Source: Chthonomonas sp. UBA2387 (lineage in GTDB: Bacteria; Armatimonadota; Fimbriimonadia; Fimbriimonadales; Fimbriimonadaceae). Taken from it: a stretch of DNA of 12,449 nt. Below the pieces are notes generated by a model. That model worked only from the letters and a program-made list of their open reading frames with translations, had not been told where the DNA came from and ran no database searches. Below, in pieces: positions 11,549-12,449 of this stretch. The stretch covers positions 1 to 12,449 of the forward strand of contig DDSP01000041.1 of the NCBI GenBank assembly GCA_002343445.1, read 5' to 3'. How positions within the stretch are numbered: position 1 is the stretch's first letter; every line of letters starts with the position of its first letter. Position numbers and translations under genes: made by a program.

Positions 11549-12337
11549 ATGCAGTCCGACGATGCGAGCCGTCGCAGGCTAGACACCCAAGCTCTGGTGG
11601 TCGGCTACACGATGAGCCGCCTTGATGCCGTGTACCTTGCCAGGCGCGGCCTAAAGAGCTGGCGAGCGGCATTTCTCGAAGCAGAGAACGCGCTCGGTGT
11701 GCCATGGGCCAACTTCAAAAACCTTCGCGACGAGTTTGATCCTCTGCACCCCAACGCGAGAGTGGGTTGGCACGACAGACCGATTCGGGACAGCCGACAG
11801 AGAGTTGTGGATGAACTGGCCGACCTAGGGGAAGACGCCCTTCTTGAGATGGTCGAGAGGATACTGGTGAGGCAGACTCAAGAACTTGAGGAGGCGATTG
11901 ACTCACTGTCGTTGCCGAGCAAGATCGCTCACAACGTTGCAGAGCGGCTGTTGACGGGCCGGCGAGCCGAGGAGTTCTTTCAGCAGTACTCCAGCGAGAT
12001 CGTCGGGATACCCACGCAGTCGCTCTTGGACAGAAGAAATGCGGCCATCGGCTATGACTTCGGCGTGATCGACCGAGACGACCTCGCGATCGAGGTGAAG
12101 GGCCTCAAGGCACCAGCGGGAGTCGTTCTGTTCACCGATCGCGAGTGGAGCGAAGCGAAGTTCCGAGCGGACAGTTACTGGCTTGTGGTGATCGGCAACA
12201 TGGCCGTTCATCCGACGGCGAGCGTCTTCAGGGACCCATGCTTGAGTCTCGGTGGCAGATGTCGTTATGAAGCCCGACTGACGGCTCAGTGGCAGTCGAA
12301 GGTATCGGTCGCGGATGGCATCCAACTGGGCGGGTGA
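11549..12337 (+). CDS. DUF3883-like protein with PD-(D/E)XK-type nuclease motif
   Basis: 262 aa from ATG 11549 (MQSDDASRRR); an in-frame ATG at 11513, 3 nt after the DUF1854 stop, would give 274 aa. Residues about 20-75 form a helical N-terminal domain (SRLDAVYLARRGLKSWRAAF, NFKNLRDEFDPLHPN, GWHDRPIRDSR). A charged helical linker follows. Residues about 137-235 resemble DUF3883: GRRAEEFF, then GYDFGV with Asp170, then LAIEVKGL with Glu182 and Lys184, then FTDREWSEAK and YWLVVIGN. The D...ExK pattern and the conserved Glu in GRRAEEFF are the active-site layout of PD-(D/E)XK nucleases. Related C-terminal domains occur in restriction and anti-phage proteins, often with ATPases or methylases; none is beside it here. 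DNA-damaging or restriction activity is inferred. Confidence 0.72.
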   Translation: MQSDDASRRRLDTQALVVGYTMSRLDAVYLARRGLKSWRAAFLEAENALGVPWANFKNLRDEFDPLHPNARVGWHDRPIRDSRQRVVDELADLGEDALLEMVERILVRQTQELEEAIDSLSLPSKIAHNVAERLLTGRRAEEFFQQYSSEIVGIPTQSLLDRRNAAIGYDFGVIDRDDLAIEVKGLKAPAGVVLFTDREWSEAKFRADSYWLVVIGNMAVHPTASVFRDPCLSLGGRCRYEARLTAQWQSKVSVADGIQLGG

Positions 12338-12427
12338 AGTTCGACGTCCTCGATGCCCCGTGCAGGGGTAAGCAACTTTAGGATCGTGTCGATCGAAAGA
12401 TCGGTGAACAGGAATGTCAACTCCAAA
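12338..12427. other. Non-coding tail before the right terminal repeat
   Basis: 90 bp with no gene. The only structure seen is CGATC-GAAA-GATCG at 12390-12403, a 5-bp stem with a GAAA loop and no T-tract, too weak to call a terminator. Confidence 0.4.
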
Positions 12428-12449
12428 CTAGTGTAGTGTCTCATTAATA
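12428..12449. repeat. Right copy of 22-bp terminal inverted repeat (probable IS end)
   Basis: Exact reverse complement of 1-22. It reads C12428, TA 12429-12430, then GTGTAGTGTCTC and an AT-rich end. If the element is IS630-like, TA is the duplicated target and the IS proper would start at 12431 and continue outside the window. Confidence 0.65.

Noticed and set aside
1..12449. CRISPR array, prophage or integron
   Set aside because: No regularly spaced repeats, phage structural genes, integrase or attC-like sites are visible; the only long repeats are the edge inverted repeat and the Rhs direct repeat.

Overview
The window reads as part of a GC-rich bacterial chromosome. Two tRNA genes, leuC, several start codons sitting just behind -10-like boxes, an AfsR/BTAD-type regulator, a GH29 enzyme and a decayed Rhs locus would fit Armatimonadota (Fimbriimonadia-like). 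That assignment is inference from gene character, not from any search.

Layout. At both extreme ends lies a perfect 22-bp inverted repeat (1-22 and 12428-12449), probably the ends of an insertion sequence whose body lies outside the window. From left to right: a membrane-anchored coiled-coil protein with a GrpE-like head (46-735, -); leuC (885-2273, -); a GNAT acetyltransferase with an N-terminal membrane anchor (2427-3032, -). A 71-bp divergent intergenic region follows. Next come a J-domain-like protein lacking HPD (3104-3565, +), a compact GH29 alpha-L-fucosidase-like enzyme (3575-4621, +) and a single-domain globin (4680-5156, +). The globin overlaps by 44 bp, tail to tail, a 976-aa AfsR-like regulator with winged-helix, BTAD, NB-ARC and TPR regions (5113-8043, -). 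Upstream of the regulator on the same strand are tRNA-Thr(GGT), tRNA-Tyr(GTA) and a DUF4139-type protein (8422-9939, -).

The right-hand part (about 10190-12449) looks accessory. It holds a truncated, frame-broken Rhs core, a coupled small two-TM protein in immunity-gene position, a second 90-bp copy of the Rhs core segment, a DUF1854 protein, and a protein with a DUF3883/PD-(D/E)XK-like C-terminus that resembles restriction-associated nuclease domains.

Functionally the left half is housekeeping and metabolic: leucine synthesis, fucose removal, oxygen or NO binding, tRNAs and a large signalling ATPase. No complete new multi-gene system is evident. The most unusual signals are the recurrent TAnnnT box 7-9 nt before start codons (suggesting leaderless mRNAs), the duplicated Rhs segment with the same stop and +1-frame ATG in both copies, the orphan toxin/immunity-like arrangement, and two divergent chaperone-cofactor-like proteins (J-like and GrpE-like).
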